Positions 1 to 9,631 of a stretch of 30,086 nt of DNA are shown here, one piece after another (the first letter of the stretch is position 1; every line of letters begins with the position of its first letter). This DNA comes from Ustulina deusta. Taxonomy: Eukaryota > Ascomycota > Sordariomycetes > Xylariales > Xylariaceae. The DNA lies in NCBI GenBank assembly GCA_023159155.1, contig JAJNNX010000104.1:1-30086 (forward strand). Reading direction: 5' to 3'. The notes beneath the pieces were generated by a model, which searched no databases, had not been told where the DNA came from, and saw nothing but the letters and a program-made list of their open reading frames with translations. Position numbers and translations under genes: made by a program.

Positions 1-1452
1 GGCCGCAGTTTCGCAACATCTACCGGGAGACAGCTGGTTAGAATAGTAGACTCCGAGCCGATCTCGAAGGGCTGGGTCGGCAGCACTGGTTGATCAGGAA
101 GACCGACGAGTATACATGGGTGGCGACTCAGAGCTAAAGGTAGCGTAGAAGGAGAGGGTCGTCAATGTCTTGCTGCTATTCATCGCGGCCTGGCGCTTAG
201 CTAGCCAAAACTACAAGACAAATAATCCATTGTGCGAGGATTGTGCTTAAATGAGGTTACTACCACGGTTGCGACCTCTACAGCCTCAGCTTCGGCCTAT
301 TCTCGAGGATTCCCTAGTTAGTTTCGACGCAAAGTTAGTAGAAGCTAGACTAGCATGTAAGAGATATTTGAACCTATCGTGTAGAAGAGATTAACAATGA
401 CCAACGTGTTTTCTACGCGCATGAAAACATGGGATGCTAGTGACGAAGGAATCGCCGTAGCCTGCTCTGCGCTGTTACACGGCTCCGTTCAGCTCCACTT
501 ACAGTGCCAAACTCGCTCAGTTAATGCCGTCAAAGATAATGAAAAATTGCTCTGTGCACAAGAGAGCTATGCGAAATTCTCTCCTGAGAAGCTACAGTAA
601 AAACATGAGCTTCACAGCAAAGTTACTAGTTTCAAAGTTATCATAGCCGGCCTCCATATTGAGAGCAAGGATAACAATAGTCCAAGATTGAGGGTATGAT
701 TTAGTAAAGTCTATATTAGCAAGCTGTTTTACATTTTGTTTTTCTTTCCTTGTCAGGTGTTATAAGGGGAATCAGCGTACATTAGCATGTCTTAATTCTT
801 TTATTGTGCCTGCTGTAACAGAAACCTCGTTTTGTGCAGTTGGGCATTGATCGTCTAAGTAGTGCTCCGTATCCCACGCCTAACACCGCAACAACTTAGC
901 AAATTGCTGTAGTAGAAGCAGTTAGGTTCGTACCGCTTAAGACTCGGTGTAATCACTAAATACTATGTTGACTATGACTCTAGGCTGCAGGACACAGTTG
1001 CTATCCGAGCTGCCGTTCCCCCGTTCTTTCGACTGCACCGATCTAGAAGCCATGGACCGTGTCCTAAAATCATACAACTTCCACCTCCGTTACAATACAA
1101 CGGTCTTTCCCAAGTCTACTGCCCCCGAAGTCCTTGATGGAAAGGCGACCGAACGCAAGTTTCACGCTATCGGTTCGGCTCCGGCTCTCGAGCTATATTA
1201 AGTGATTGCGCGGAAAGGGCACTAGGTAGTGGGCGAGCTTCTGTTTCCTTCGCGAGGGCTGGGTCTGTATGATGCTGTCGCTCGGCGGCGTGATGTGACC
1301 CGACGATGGTCGACGCTTACTCGAGGCGATGCGGGCGGGTGGTGACATGTGGAAGAATCGGTGTCATGCATTTTGGAATCGACCAAGGTCTGAGACGCGC
1401 TCGCGTCCCATATATAGTGGAGACAGGGACGGCAATATTCAGTAGTCTTAAC
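1..1452. other. Region without a confident gene
   Basis: No gene is supported here. Two short plus-strand frames, 397-600 (67 codons) and 965-1201 (78 codons), start with ATG but show no recognisable domain, no signal peptide and no clear intron extension. Frame 1 is open from the left edge to about position 96, so the tail of a gene cut by the window edge is possible. A TATA-like stretch (CATATATAG) lies at about 1409-1417, but it points toward the 3' end of the thaumatin-like gene on the other strand, so it has no obvious client. Confidence 0.5.
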
Positions 1453-2290
1453 TCAATCCTCTTTATTTTCTATACTTAATTGCGCTCGGGGTTGCTTCGG
1501 ATTAGGGGGGCAGCCCTTGCCGACGCAGCAGGTAATCTCGCCGCTCTGACACTGGCCCCAGCTGTTAGCGTCATCATCGTGAGGGAACGTGTAAGCGGCC
1601 CCCTGGCACGGGGCAAAGAATGGCACCGCGGCGGTTGCGTTTAGGTCCGGTCGAAGGGGGTTGACGCACGCGCCGTTGTTATCGTCGGGACAGGCGTTCA
1701 AATCCCATAGCCGAAGGTTGCACCCGGTCACGACTACACCCGAGCAAGCACAAGTGATAGCGTCGCTGAAGCCGTTGCTGCAGGCGGTTAGTTAGAAAGG
1801 TAGCAGATGGAGGACCGGCAACGTACACGTAAGACACATCGATATCAGCTACTGCCATTTCGTACCCATCCGGAACGACGAAGGAGGCCTCGATCAAAGA
1901 GCTATCTGTCGCCGGAGCGGGCTTAGATCCATTCATCGGGGCATCAAAAATGGCGACATTGCCTGCCCAGCCGGTCGGGACGACCACAGCTGCCGCCCCC
2001 CCGCTGGGGATGGTGCCAGGTCCATTGTCGCCCCAGATCGGGGTCGGACCACCGACGTTGGATGCATGAGAGGTGCTGATCGGCCCGCCCTGACTATTGA
2101 CGATAGCGATCGTCAGGTACTCTGGGGCCAGGTCGATACGGGGCTCCAGCACGGATCCTTCAGTTCGTGTAGGAGCTGTGGTCGGCACTGGATGGGCATT
2201 CACGACGGCCCTGGGTTTTATAGCTGTTAGGGTGGCTCCTGCCGTCGTCGTGAAGGTCCAGACAGCGATAGCGCTAACTTTAAGCAGCAT
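1453..2290 (-). CDS. Secreted thaumatin-like protein
   Basis: Two exons, 2290-1827 and 1777-1453, separated by a 49-nt intron (1826-1778) with GTACGT donor, CTAAC branch sequence and CTGCAG acceptor. Splicing joins two frames in phase and gives 262 aa. The N-terminus (MLLKVSAIAVWTFTTTAGA) is a typical signal peptide, so the product should be secreted. The mature part has the fungal thaumatin-like layout: a Gly/Pro-rich beta region, a DIDVSYVNGFSDAITCAC stretch at the splice junction, then TGCNLRLWDLNACP and a Cys-rich end with GQCQSGEITCC. I count about ten cysteines, fewer than the 16 of plant thaumatins. Family members are stable secreted beta-sandwich proteins, some of which bind or cut beta-glucans; no enzyme activity can be claimed here. 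A TTTATAC box lies just upstream on the minus strand. Without splicing, the first frame runs into unrelated Arg-rich sequence, which supports the intron. Confidence 0.8.
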
Positions 2291-3127
2291 CTTGATAGGG
2301 TATAAACCGTCTCGCAGGGAATAGATAATTGCCTCCGTTCTCTCCTGATTAAAAAACGGCGGCTACGGGGATAAGCATCATCTGAAAGACAGGGCCGGTC
2401 CATATCTTTTATTGACTTACATTGAACGGAGGGACTCGTCAGGATACCGAAACAAAGGGCTCCCAGAACCCAAGATCCCGGAAAGAGAGGCTCCCCGTCA
2501 CGGTTATTCCGGGGTCCCCGTGCTACGCCCTACAGATGCCACAACCTAGTCGCACCGAATTGCCATACTACCTCTCCGTAATCTACCTCTAAGCCCGCAC
2601 CGCAGCCCGGTCTAACACGAGCGAGCCGATGGGGCCGAACAAGGCCGGTCCCGCGTATTAGCGATCGCGGTGCAGCGAGCTAGCTCCGTTTCGCCGAGCA
2701 ATGGAGGATAAAGCAAACGACACAAATAGGGACACGAGACGCGGACGCGACACTAGACTGCCGCTTGTGGGAATGAGAGAGGGATGTTTAGTGCCTTGCT
2801 ACGCGGTTCCATGCGCACGCACTCCGAGTTCGTGGACATCTGCGGCGTCCCGGAGCCGGGATTTCGGGGCTCGCCGCACTTATAAGCCTGGCGCAACAAT
2901 CGTTGCTATTGTTCTCGACAGTACTTGCATTTCCCACTTCTCTCTCGGTATCGCTTCCTTGTTCCAGATTCCACTGTTCTGGTTGCATTTCAGTTCGCCT
3001 CTTAGCTTCGTTCAACGTCGAGCGGGTCTCAAAGATGCAGAACCATGCAGTACGCACCCTCGAGCAGGTCTCGAAAACGCAGGTGCACACAGTCCGCACG
3101 ACCTTTGAGCGGGTCTCAAGGTCCCAA
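2291..3127. other. Shared upstream region of the thaumatin-like and SUR7-like genes
   Basis: The two flanking genes diverge from here, so this stretch should hold both promoters. A TATA-like TTATAAG lies at about 2879-2885 for the plus-strand gene. A pyrimidine-rich run at about 2935-2970 is typical of fungal 5' leaders. The several open frames here overlap each other on both strands and look like by-products of GC-rich sequence. Confidence 0.45.
3020..3127 (+). repeat. Imperfect 42-45 nt tandem repeat before the SUR7-like start
   Basis: The motif GAG-C(A/G)G-GTCTC recurs at 3020, 3062 and 3107, so the spacing is 42 and then 45 nt, both multiples of three. The repeat is in frame with the downstream gene and open, encoding copies of an E(R/Q)VS(K/R) block. 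An in-frame ATG at 3035 lies in the first copy. The repeat is therefore either 5' leader or a variable N-terminal extension of the membrane protein. Confidence 0.6.
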
Positions 3128-4138
3128 ATGCGCGCTGCAGTCGGCATCCCCATCGCAGTGGTGACCCTCGTGCTCACTGCGCTAGCTCTAACTGCTGGCA
3201 AGAACCCCGGCTTCATGGAGGACTACCACATTCTCTTGCTGAACACATCCACGCTGGGCCAAAACCTCATCCCGACACCGACGAGCGGAGGAAGCGATCC
3301 CTCCCCTACATCTTGTGGGCCTCTTGGGGGGGCTCTGGGCAAGTTGTGCGCAGGCGCAACCGCGGCGGTTGGGTCGGCCGTCAGCTCCGGCCTCGCGGAG
3401 CTCTCAAGCATCGAAGACGATATCGCCGACAAGCTCGCGAAGGAGATAGGGGTCCAGCAGTGGTACTCCCTCCACGTCATGGACGTCTGCCAGGGCACTT
3501 TCACCCCGAACGCAACTACTTCCGGGGCTGGATACAACGTGACCAGCTGTACGCAGCCTCTGAAGACTTGTAGGTACCCCCGTTTTTAGTTTATCGCCCT
3601 TCACACCCCCATGCGAGTGTCTTGTTGCTGACGCTCAACCGCCCTCTTTAATATCTCGGCGCTCCTCGATCACCAGCTAGACATTGGTCCTCTACACCTG
3701 AACCTGGCCAAGCTTGGCTTCACGAAAGACCTCCAGGATGAGCTGGACGAGATCCCAGGGCAGTTCCAAACCCTGGCAGGCTTCTATATTTTGGCTGTCG
3801 CTTTTTCGGTTCTCTCCCTGCTCTTCTGCACCGCATGGCTCTTTCGACCCACCTATGGCATATCCTGGGCGAATCTTATCGTCGCCCTGCTCGCGGCCTT
3901 CGTACTGTTTGTCGGCAATATCATCGTAGTGGAGAGCGGAAAGTCGGCGAGCAAGATCAACAACCTCGGCCAGCATATCGGGCTATCGGTGTCTACCGGC
4001 CAGAAATTTATCGCCATTACGTGGACTGCCTTCGTGTTCACGGTGGTAATGGCCGTGTACTGGGGCTATGAGACCCGCCAAGACATGAAGGCTAGGAAGG
4101 TTAACCGGCAGGCTGAGCGATCGGCTGCCCGCCTCTGA
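3128..4138 (+). CDS. SUR7/PalI-family four-pass plasma-membrane protein
   Basis: Exons 3128-3569 and 3681-4138 with a 111-nt intron (GTAGGT donor, CTAG acceptor, phase 1) give 299 aa. The ATG at 3128 is chosen because the first transmembrane helix follows directly. An in-frame ATG at 3035 would add 31 residues. Next come GKNPGFMEDYHILLLNTSTLG, typical of fungal SUR7-like proteins, a Ser/Pro/Gly-rich linker and an extracellular loop with possible N-glycosylation sites (NATT, NVTS). Three more hydrophobic helices follow the intron, ending in a basic tail that should be cytosolic. The family includes eisosome/cortical patch SUR7 and the pH sensor subunit PalI/Rim9, and which branch this belongs to cannot be told by eye. 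The intron length is divisible by three, but it contains an in-frame stop at the end of the donor frame, so it is not an exon. Confidence 0.8.
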
Positions 4139-4431
4139 TGGAAGGCTTAGCTAAGTATGCGTTTGCACGGGAATTCTGCCGTTGATACGATAGCCCTCCG
4201 GCGCATTTGGGCACTCTGTAGTCTGGACTACGATGCGTTTGTGGACGTAGAAGTTTGGGAACATTAATTCCACGATTTCTGTCGAAGTCTTCTCTCATTC
4301 ACTCCGGAATCTAATCAGTTTGTATAGCCATAGCTAAGAATCGAGAACAGATATTGTTGGAGTTGGTTGTCAATCCCATGCCTCTTATTATGTATGTGTT
4401 TGGTATATGGTTCAAGTAACTACTCAGTTGC
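4139..4431. other. Convergent 3' intergenic spacer
   Basis: The SUR7-like and sirtuin genes end toward each other here. The stretch is AT-richer than its neighbours and should hold both poly(A) signals. No gene is seen. Confidence 0.5.
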
Positions 4432-5559
4432 TTAATTTAAAAGAATAGGATTACCCCTCGAGCCAAGCGGCTCTTGAAGCGCTCCGATGCCCCTAACATC
4501 AAGAAGTGTGTGGGTTTTTGGCGACAAAATACGGTCCTTTCGAGTCGTTCTGCGAGCACGGCCCCTTCTCATACCCGTCCCCGATTGATCCTGCCTTCTC
4601 TTTAGGTCTCGCACCCACTCATCAACATCCCATTCTACCCAATAATCGACAAAGGCGCTGCAATTACTCGGAGGCTTTGATAGATTTACGTATATAACCT
4701 TTCCACCTTGCCGACGGATTGGCCGGGCAAACTGCCTAAGCAGGCTCTTTGACCCGTTCACCTTCAGACTTGTGCCTAGCACCAGGAGAAGGTCAGGACT
4801 CGCCGATTCATCGCGACGGGCGAGGTGAGCAATTTCTTCACCTTGTGGGTGGGTCTCGTCAAGCATGACCATACTCGGCCTAAGCTGACCGATCGGCAAG
4901 AGTCGCATTCCAGCCTCCTTTCGAGCCTCGAAGCGGCCGTTGCACCGTGGGCAAGGAAGGGGAAGCATCAGTTCGTCTTCGTCATTGCCATCTTCGGTAT
5001 CGCTATTCTCGGTATTGCAGTCCTTGATAATATATTCCTCGATATGACATCGGTAGTCCTGCCATTCGTACGCTTCGTGACAGAGATGACACTTCAAGTT
5101 GGCTAAACTTCCGTGAAGTGGGATGCAATCGACCTCCCAATCCATGCCGGCTTTTGCCTCGAGCATATCGACATTTTGGGTATAGCAACGAAGAAGCTTA
5201 GACTGCAGTGATGCGAGCCATCTATGCGTCTCCGTTGGCTCGCAACTCACGGCAAGATCTCGAATGCGTAGGGCTGTCTTAAGGAGCTGAGCCCTTCGCG
5301 AGTCGAAGAAAGCAGCTTCCTTGAAGAGCGTGCCGTCAGCGTAAAGTCCGCCCGACGAGCGGAAGTCCTAGTTTTGTTAGCTATCTTCATGCTAGAGGCG
5401 CTATGTTCTCCTAACCGGAATGCCAGCCGCTGTACTGATGCCAGCGCCAGCAATAGCCACGATCTTTCGGGCGCTTGAGAGAGCATCTGCAATAGTCTGT
5501 AGCTCTTGGGAACCAGGCCCAACGTGGGTGAAGCGGGTCGACGCTTGTCGTCTTGGCAT
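4432..5559 (-). CDS. Sir2-family NAD-dependent deacetylase, Hst3/Hst4-like
   Basis: Exons 5559-5416 and 5367-4432 with a 48-nt intron (GTTAGG donor, GCTAAC branch, CTAG acceptor) give 359 aa. Splicing restores the diagnostic NAD-binding motif: GAGIST (about 38-43) runs through GIP into DFRSSGGLY (49-57). Further motifs are YTQNVD (110-115), the catalytic His in LHG (133), two zinc-binding Cys pairs (141/144 and 187/190), GTSL (246-249) and the VNLSKPPS NAD loop. An acidic insert separates the two Cys pairs. Sirtuins remove acyl groups from lysine, using NAD. The Hst3/Hst4 class acts in the nucleus on histone H3 and affects genome stability and, in filamentous fungi, secondary metabolism. Assignment to that class rests on the TQNVDMLEA region and the insert, so it is tentative. 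All catalytic residues look intact. The first exon is invisible in the longest frame, which runs in a different register. Confidence 0.88.
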
Positions 5560-5984
5560 GATGGTCTCGAAATGGGGAGCGATCGAAGTGAGGTTGATAA
5601 AGGGAAGAGCAGCGCAGAAACGACCATGGGGAAGCTGTTGCCTTTATACCTCAGTGAGCGCGTTGTGGAGGTGATCACGGTTTCTGCCTCGCCTCTCATG
5701 CTGGACAACCGAGGCAGCCCATGACGGAGCAGACTGTTCGCTTAGTGTCGTGGAGCTTGGCTGGACGGGCACACCGGGCTCCCATTGGCTTTCATGAAAG
5801 GATCAGGGGGTGTGCATGAAGATGCCTCTGACAGCGAGGCAGTGATGGAGGGTCGCAATGCCTTTGAGGCGCCAGTAGGACTCCCAGCGAGGGGCTCAGA
5901 AAGCATAAATAGAGTCGATCCCCCTACCTGACCGTCCCTGATAACTCTCCCCTTCAAATATCTCTCATAGCTCCCACAACTCTC
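5560..5984. promoter_or_regulatory. Divergent promoter region with TATA-like box
   Basis: The sirtuin gene (minus) and the small basic protein gene (plus) share this spacer. CATAAATAG at about 5904-5912 sits 73-81 nt before the plus-strand ATG, a normal distance for a fungal TATA element. An 18-nt tandem duplication (5963-5980 and 5981-5998) crosses the start codon. Confidence 0.45.
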
Positions 5985-6457
5985 ATGGCTCCTACAACCC
6001 TCCTGACAACGGCGAAGCCTATCGCTCGAGCAACACCACCAAACCACAAGACACTCACCATTGAAGATGTCTTAGAGGAAATCAACGAAGATTTTGAAGA
6101 CGATTCAGACTGGGAGCTCCCATCAATGAACACTCTTATCGTGCTATCTAAGGTCCTCCAGAAGGGCGAGAGTCTTTCGGACCTCTTGTTGAAGGCCCGG
6201 GAGCTAAAGGATGGTAGTCGTTCAGGTTTGTGATATCTCCAGCTCTCTTGGTCATAGCTAATTGACTAAAAGTCATTGGCACAGCTGCCCGACACAAGGA
6301 GTCCCAAAAAGTCCGTAAAGCGCTCCTAGTCGGCGCATGTCGGCGTCGCTGTCGACGATCCTCACGTCTACGGGCAGTCATTCGAAAGGACCCGGCCAGA
6401 GCACCTAAGGGCCCAAGAAAGTCTCGTCGTATCCAGCGCAGAAGAGAGCGTTCTTGA
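5985..6457 (+). CDS. Small two-exon protein with acidic N-terminal half and Arg-rich tail
   Basis: The ATG at 5985 follows a TATA-like box. Exon 5985-6225 and exon 6285-6457, joined across a 59-nt intron (GTTTGT donor, TTGACTAA branch-like sequence, ACAG acceptor, phase 1), give 137 aa. The first half is acidic and probably helical (TIEDVLEEINEDFEDDSDWE, then a Leu-rich stretch). The second half is strongly basic, with CRRRCRRSSR and RKSRRIQRRRERS runs suggestive of nucleic-acid binding or nuclear localisation. Without splicing the frame stops after 82 codons, two codons past the donor. I do not recognise the family and assign no function. An alternative is that only the short unspliced form is made, or that the frame is fortuitous; the intron signals and promoter element favour a real gene. 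Confidence 0.45.
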
Positions 6458-7000
6458 GGTTCAGCCATACTTTCGTGCTAGGGAATTGTACGGCCAACAC
6501 TCCAGCAGGCCCGTTGGCAGCCCTAACGCGGGACAGGGCATAGCATCGCAACAGGAGAAACTATACTACGGGACACGTATTCACATGATCGGCCTGGGTC
6601 ATCGGGATCATTAGCGACCGCAATGGTCCAACGGAATAAGTGAGGGAAGGAATGGATATAATAGTCTGAACGTTTCCTGTGTATCTAGTCAGTCCTTACC
6701 TCAATCTAGGTATCTATCTCTTTCTTGGAATAGGTGGGAGTAATCTCCTGACGACTTAGTTATCAAGTGCACTTGCTCAGTGTTCGTTACTACTGTTGAT
6801 TATACCCAGAATATAAAACTCCATAGGCTCTGCGATAATTACCCTTTGACCAGGTCGTTACAGCAATTGTGGCTAGGATAGCGATGATTGCCCGTCAAAC
6901 GAGAATGTGGCTTCATTAGGGGACATCACAAATAGTTGACGAGCTATAATGACTTCGGTGAGCTAGACAGCAAAGCAATTTTATAATTTATTTGGATGCA
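6458..7000. other. Intergenic stretch, no gene seen
   Basis: No open frame of note, no repeat and no RNA gene was recognised. The base composition shifts to AT-rich from about 6640 onward, toward the 3' end of the next minus-strand gene. Confidence 0.5.
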
Positions 7001-7822
7001 TCAGATTTCTGGAATAATAACCCCCTCAATGAGCATACGTTCAAGTTCACAGATAAAATTATCGATACCTTCTAGCCAATCTTCTAATGTGTCTTTAAAC
7101 ATTCCAATATTGACCCCGGCCTCTAGTGCAAGAAAGTTCTGGATCTCAACCTCACTGGCACCAAAGCGTTGGTGAAGAGTGCGTAGGACCAGCGAGAAGC
7201 TAGGGTACTGCGAAAGCCACAGCATCTGTTCCGCGGACGCTTTAAATGTGATAGCAGGCGTAGATAGCTCTTCGCTCTTGTTTGTAACCCTCCAGCTGCC
7301 ATTATCATCCTTGATAATCCCCTCTCGGCTGAAAGCCGCTTTACATCCACATGATGTAATACCTTCTAAGGGAGACAGCTCCGGGATCTCCTTTTTGTCT
7401 TTGGCTTCTTTGCGTATATCTTGGACGCGCCACCGTAGAGCACGTATCTCACTATCCAACGTCATAACGCCCAACCCTCTCGCTTCGATAGCGGCGACTG
7501 CCTCTGCAGTTGCTATAGCGAGGATATGTATAAACGGCTGACAGTTTGGTGGCATGGTAGGTTCTGCAAGCATCCAGAGGACGTTATTGTCATGCTGACG
7601 CGTTGTAAGCCATGTGAGTTCTTTAGTGCTTGCGTCGGTTTTCAGGAATGCAAGGCAATTGAAAACCTTGGAATACATTCTGACAACATCATGTATCGGT
7701 TCAGTATGAAGAAAATTGATCTGCTGGCCGATCGCTAGCACTCCATCCAGACAGTCGCAAATTAAAAGGTCTGGAACTGGATCATGCACTAGCTCGTGTT
7801 GTATCGTTGCGGAAATTTGCAT
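7001..7822 (-). CDS. Unrecognised 273-aa protein
   Basis: A single uninterrupted frame starting with ATG at 7822. The protein has no signal peptide or membrane helix. It begins with a mixed region containing CDCLDG, has an Ala-rich helical part around residues 105-120, a charged helix (DIRKEAKDKKEIPEL) near 135-150, a SCGCKAAFS stretch that could hold a metal, and an acidic C-terminal helix set rich in Leu, Ile and Glu. I recognise no family. It is the last of a run of minus-strand genes and lies 224 nt from the minisatellite. The length and reasonable amino-acid composition argue for a real gene, but it may have missing 5' exons. Confidence 0.55.
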   Translation of the reverse strand: MQISATIQHELVHDPVPDLLICDCLDGVLAIGQQINFLHTEPIHDVVRMYSKVFNCLAFLKTDASTKELTWLTTRQHDNNVLWMLAEPTMPPNCQPFIHILAIATAEAVAAIEARGLGVMTLDSEIRALRWRVQDIRKEAKDKKEIPELSPLEGITSCGCKAAFSREGIIKDDNGSWRVTNKSEELSTPAITFKASAEQMLWLSQYPSFSLVLRTLHQRFGASEVEIQNFLALEAGVNIGMFKDTLEDWLEGIDNFICELERMLIEGVIIPEI

Positions 7823-8046
7823 GGTGATCTAGATATGTTTGTTTTGGTATAGTATTTCGACGTATAATATAATAGAAAAGACAAGATTCCCCGAGTCCAG
7901 TTCCATAGAGCCGTTGGCCGTAATCTACCGAAGCTATGATAGGGGCATCGAAATGTGGGCACGGGGCACTGATATTGTAGGGTGATGGTACCGAAATACG
8001 GCGCGGGCCCACCGAAGTCTGGGCTACGAATGATATCTTCGAGCAC

Positions 8047-8445
8047 GAGGTCCCGGTTCCAGGCCACACTGAGATCCCAGTTCCTAGGCCGCACCGAGAT
8101 CCCCGGTTCCAGGCCACACTGAGATCCCCGGTTCCAGGCCACACTAAGATCCCAGTTCCTAGGCCACACCGAGATCCCCGGTTCCAGGCCACACTGAGAT
8201 CCCCGGTTCCAGGCCACACTGAGATCCCCGGTTCCAGGCCACACTAAGATCCCAGTTCCTAGGCCACACCGAGATCCCCGGTTCCAGGCCACACTGAGAT
8301 CCCCGGTTCCAGGCCACACTGAGATCCCAGTTCCTAGGCCACACCGAGATCCCCGGTTCCAGGCCACACTGAGATCCCAGTTCCTAGGCCACACCGAGAT
8401 CCCCGGTTCCAGGCCACACTGAGATCCCAGTTCCTAGGCCACACT
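8047..8445. repeat. 25-nt minisatellite with two alternating unit types
   Basis: Sixteen head-to-tail copies of a 25-nt unit (the first is 24 nt) fill 399 nt. Type A has core CCCCGGTTCCAGG; type B has core CCCAGTTCCTAGG, which contains an AvrII-type CCTAGG. Outer parts (GAGATCCC... and ...GGCCACAC) are shared. The two types differ by one base lost and one gained, so the length stays 25. The order from 8047 is A B A A B A A A B A A B A B A B. Because 25 is not a multiple of three, long minus-strand frames (Trp/Gly-rich, with SVAWNRGS-like repeats) cross the array, but these are by-products of a stop-free unit. Individual copies are nearly identical, which indicates recent expansion or homogenisation. 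Confidence 0.95.
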
Positions 8446-8615
8446 GCTAGTTCAAGAGGCTAGGCTCCGTCTGATTTGCGCAGCCGAAAACGGAAGCATA
8501 TCAAAGGAATTGTTCAATCTGACTGCAGTCTCTGCTGCTTTAGCGAGACGAGCACAGATGGCCACGAGCTGGCCGGGACACATCCTCAAGATCCCTGTGA
8601 TCACCATATTCAGGG

Positions 8616-9599
8616 TCAGATTGTCTGCTTTCTTGAAGTCCTTGCTTCGGGATAGTTAGCCGATGGAAAACTGGACGGGGTAACAGCCACATACACAATC
8701 GCCTCGGCGGCGTCAGAATAGACTAAAACAAAGAGTGGTGATGGAGTTGCTAAGTCACTCCATCTTTTGCTAAACCGCTTACGACCTTGTTTCAGCTTAA
8801 GTCTCAACTCCTTTGTATTTGATTGCGTTTCTTGGGCGCTCAGATATATATCCATAGCAACATTGGCGTCCCGATAGTATGGTTCGCGATGGATCCGCCC
8901 GTTATCTCTATCAGACTTTATAATATCTTTGAGAGAACCGAAAAGCCGCATTAGCTGGACGTTGGCGAGTCGTTGTAGTAGATCTGTGCCTTGCCCACAG
9001 ATAACATTATCTACAGCTTTAAATGCAGTTATGATGCGAGGATCTTCGCTTGTAATATCATTCGGTAATGTGGCCTTGCGGAGCAATGCTATCCAGTCTG
9101 GTAGAGTCTTCTCGCAGTTATCAGCGAAGGTTCCGATCGGGTCGTATCCAATAAGCCTTTCGCTAAGGGAGGTCACTCGTGCTAGCTTTCTTTTATGCAC
9201 GACTTTCTTTTTGAACTGGCTCTCTGAATGGTGAATCGGCCGTCGCTTTCTATTCGACGTTATCGTCGCCTCTCTATCGAGAGAACTATTGCTCTTCCGG
9301 GTGTTGTACCTATAATGCGAGGTTAGGACACTGCTTCCGATCTGTTCCGGCTTCTTGTCGCCTATGCAGACGTCCGTCTCTTGGTCTATGTCCATAGGCT
9401 CGAAAGCCGATACGTTGTTTGCGCGTCCCGTCTCACAGCCGATGTTTACTTCGAGATGCGCATCAATATCCATAGGTTCAGTGACTTCATCGGGGCCATT
9501 GACCCTATCCCCTCCAAATCCCAGCTCTTTGAGCATTCTCTCGAGTTTATCGACGTCATTGCTTCCCCAGTCATCACTCCGGTGGGTGTGCTGCGTCAT
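8616..9599 (-). CDS. Unrecognised 327-aa protein with two EPMDID motifs
   Basis: A single frame starting with ATG at 9599. The acidic N-terminal third carries the motif EPMDID twice, about 25 residues apart. A basic stretch follows (NRKRRPIHHSESQFKKKVVHKRK), which resembles a bipartite nuclear localisation signal. A helical domain of about 130 residues comes next (LSERLIGYDPIGTF... to ...YLSAQE), then a Lys/Arg patch and a hydrophobic segment, SPLFVLVYSDAAEAIV. No catalytic motif is visible and I do not recognise the family. The start lies 12 nt from a perfect palindrome (9611-9631). Same strand and spacing as its neighbours, but no sign of co-transcription. The tail after the hydrophobic segment is Ser/Pro-rich and may be disordered. 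Confidence 0.6.
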   Translation of the reverse strand: MTQHTHRSDDWGSNDVDKLERMLKELGFGGDRVNGPDEVTEPMDIDAHLEVNIGCETGRANNVSAFEPMDIDQETDVCIGDKKPEQIGSSVLTSHYRYNTRKSNSSLDREATITSNRKRRPIHHSESQFKKKVVHKRKLARVTSLSERLIGYDPIGTFADNCEKTLPDWIALLRKATLPNDITSEDPRIITAFKAVDNVICGQGTDLLQRLANVQLMRLFGSLKDIIKSDRDNGRIHREPYYRDANVAMDIYLSAQETQSNTKELRLKLKQGRKRFSKRWSDLATPSPLFVLVYSDAAEAIVYVAVTPSSFPSANYPEARTSRKQTI

Positions 9600-9610
9600 G
9601 GATAAATGTT

Positions 9611-9631
9611 TAACACCTTGGCAAGGTGTTA
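9611..9631. promoter_or_regulatory. Perfect 10-bp-arm palindrome just upstream of the 327-aa gene
   Basis: Arms TAACACCTTG and CAAGGTGTTA are exact reverse complements with one base between them. The site is 12 nt upstream of the ATG of the minus-strand gene, so it would lie in its 5' leader or core promoter. A dimeric regulator site or an RNA hairpin in the leader are both possible. No transposon-style end signals flank it. Confidence 0.5.

Noticed and set aside
2701..3589. Overlapping plus- and minus-strand frames around the SUR7-like first exon
   Set aside because: They are antisense or other-frame shadows without signal, domain or splice support.
7782..8394. Long minus-strand frames rich in Trp and Gly through the minisatellite
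   Set aside because: The 25-nt unit lacks stops in much of its minus-strand reading, and 25 is not divisible by three, so the frames cycle through the same repeat. They are a by-product, with no domain and no start context.
8047..8445. CRISPR-like array
   Set aside because: The units are contiguous with no unique spacers, and the host is eukaryotic.
9611..9631. Helitron 3' hairpin
   Set aside because: No CTRR end follows the hairpin on either strand and no helicase remnant is nearby.
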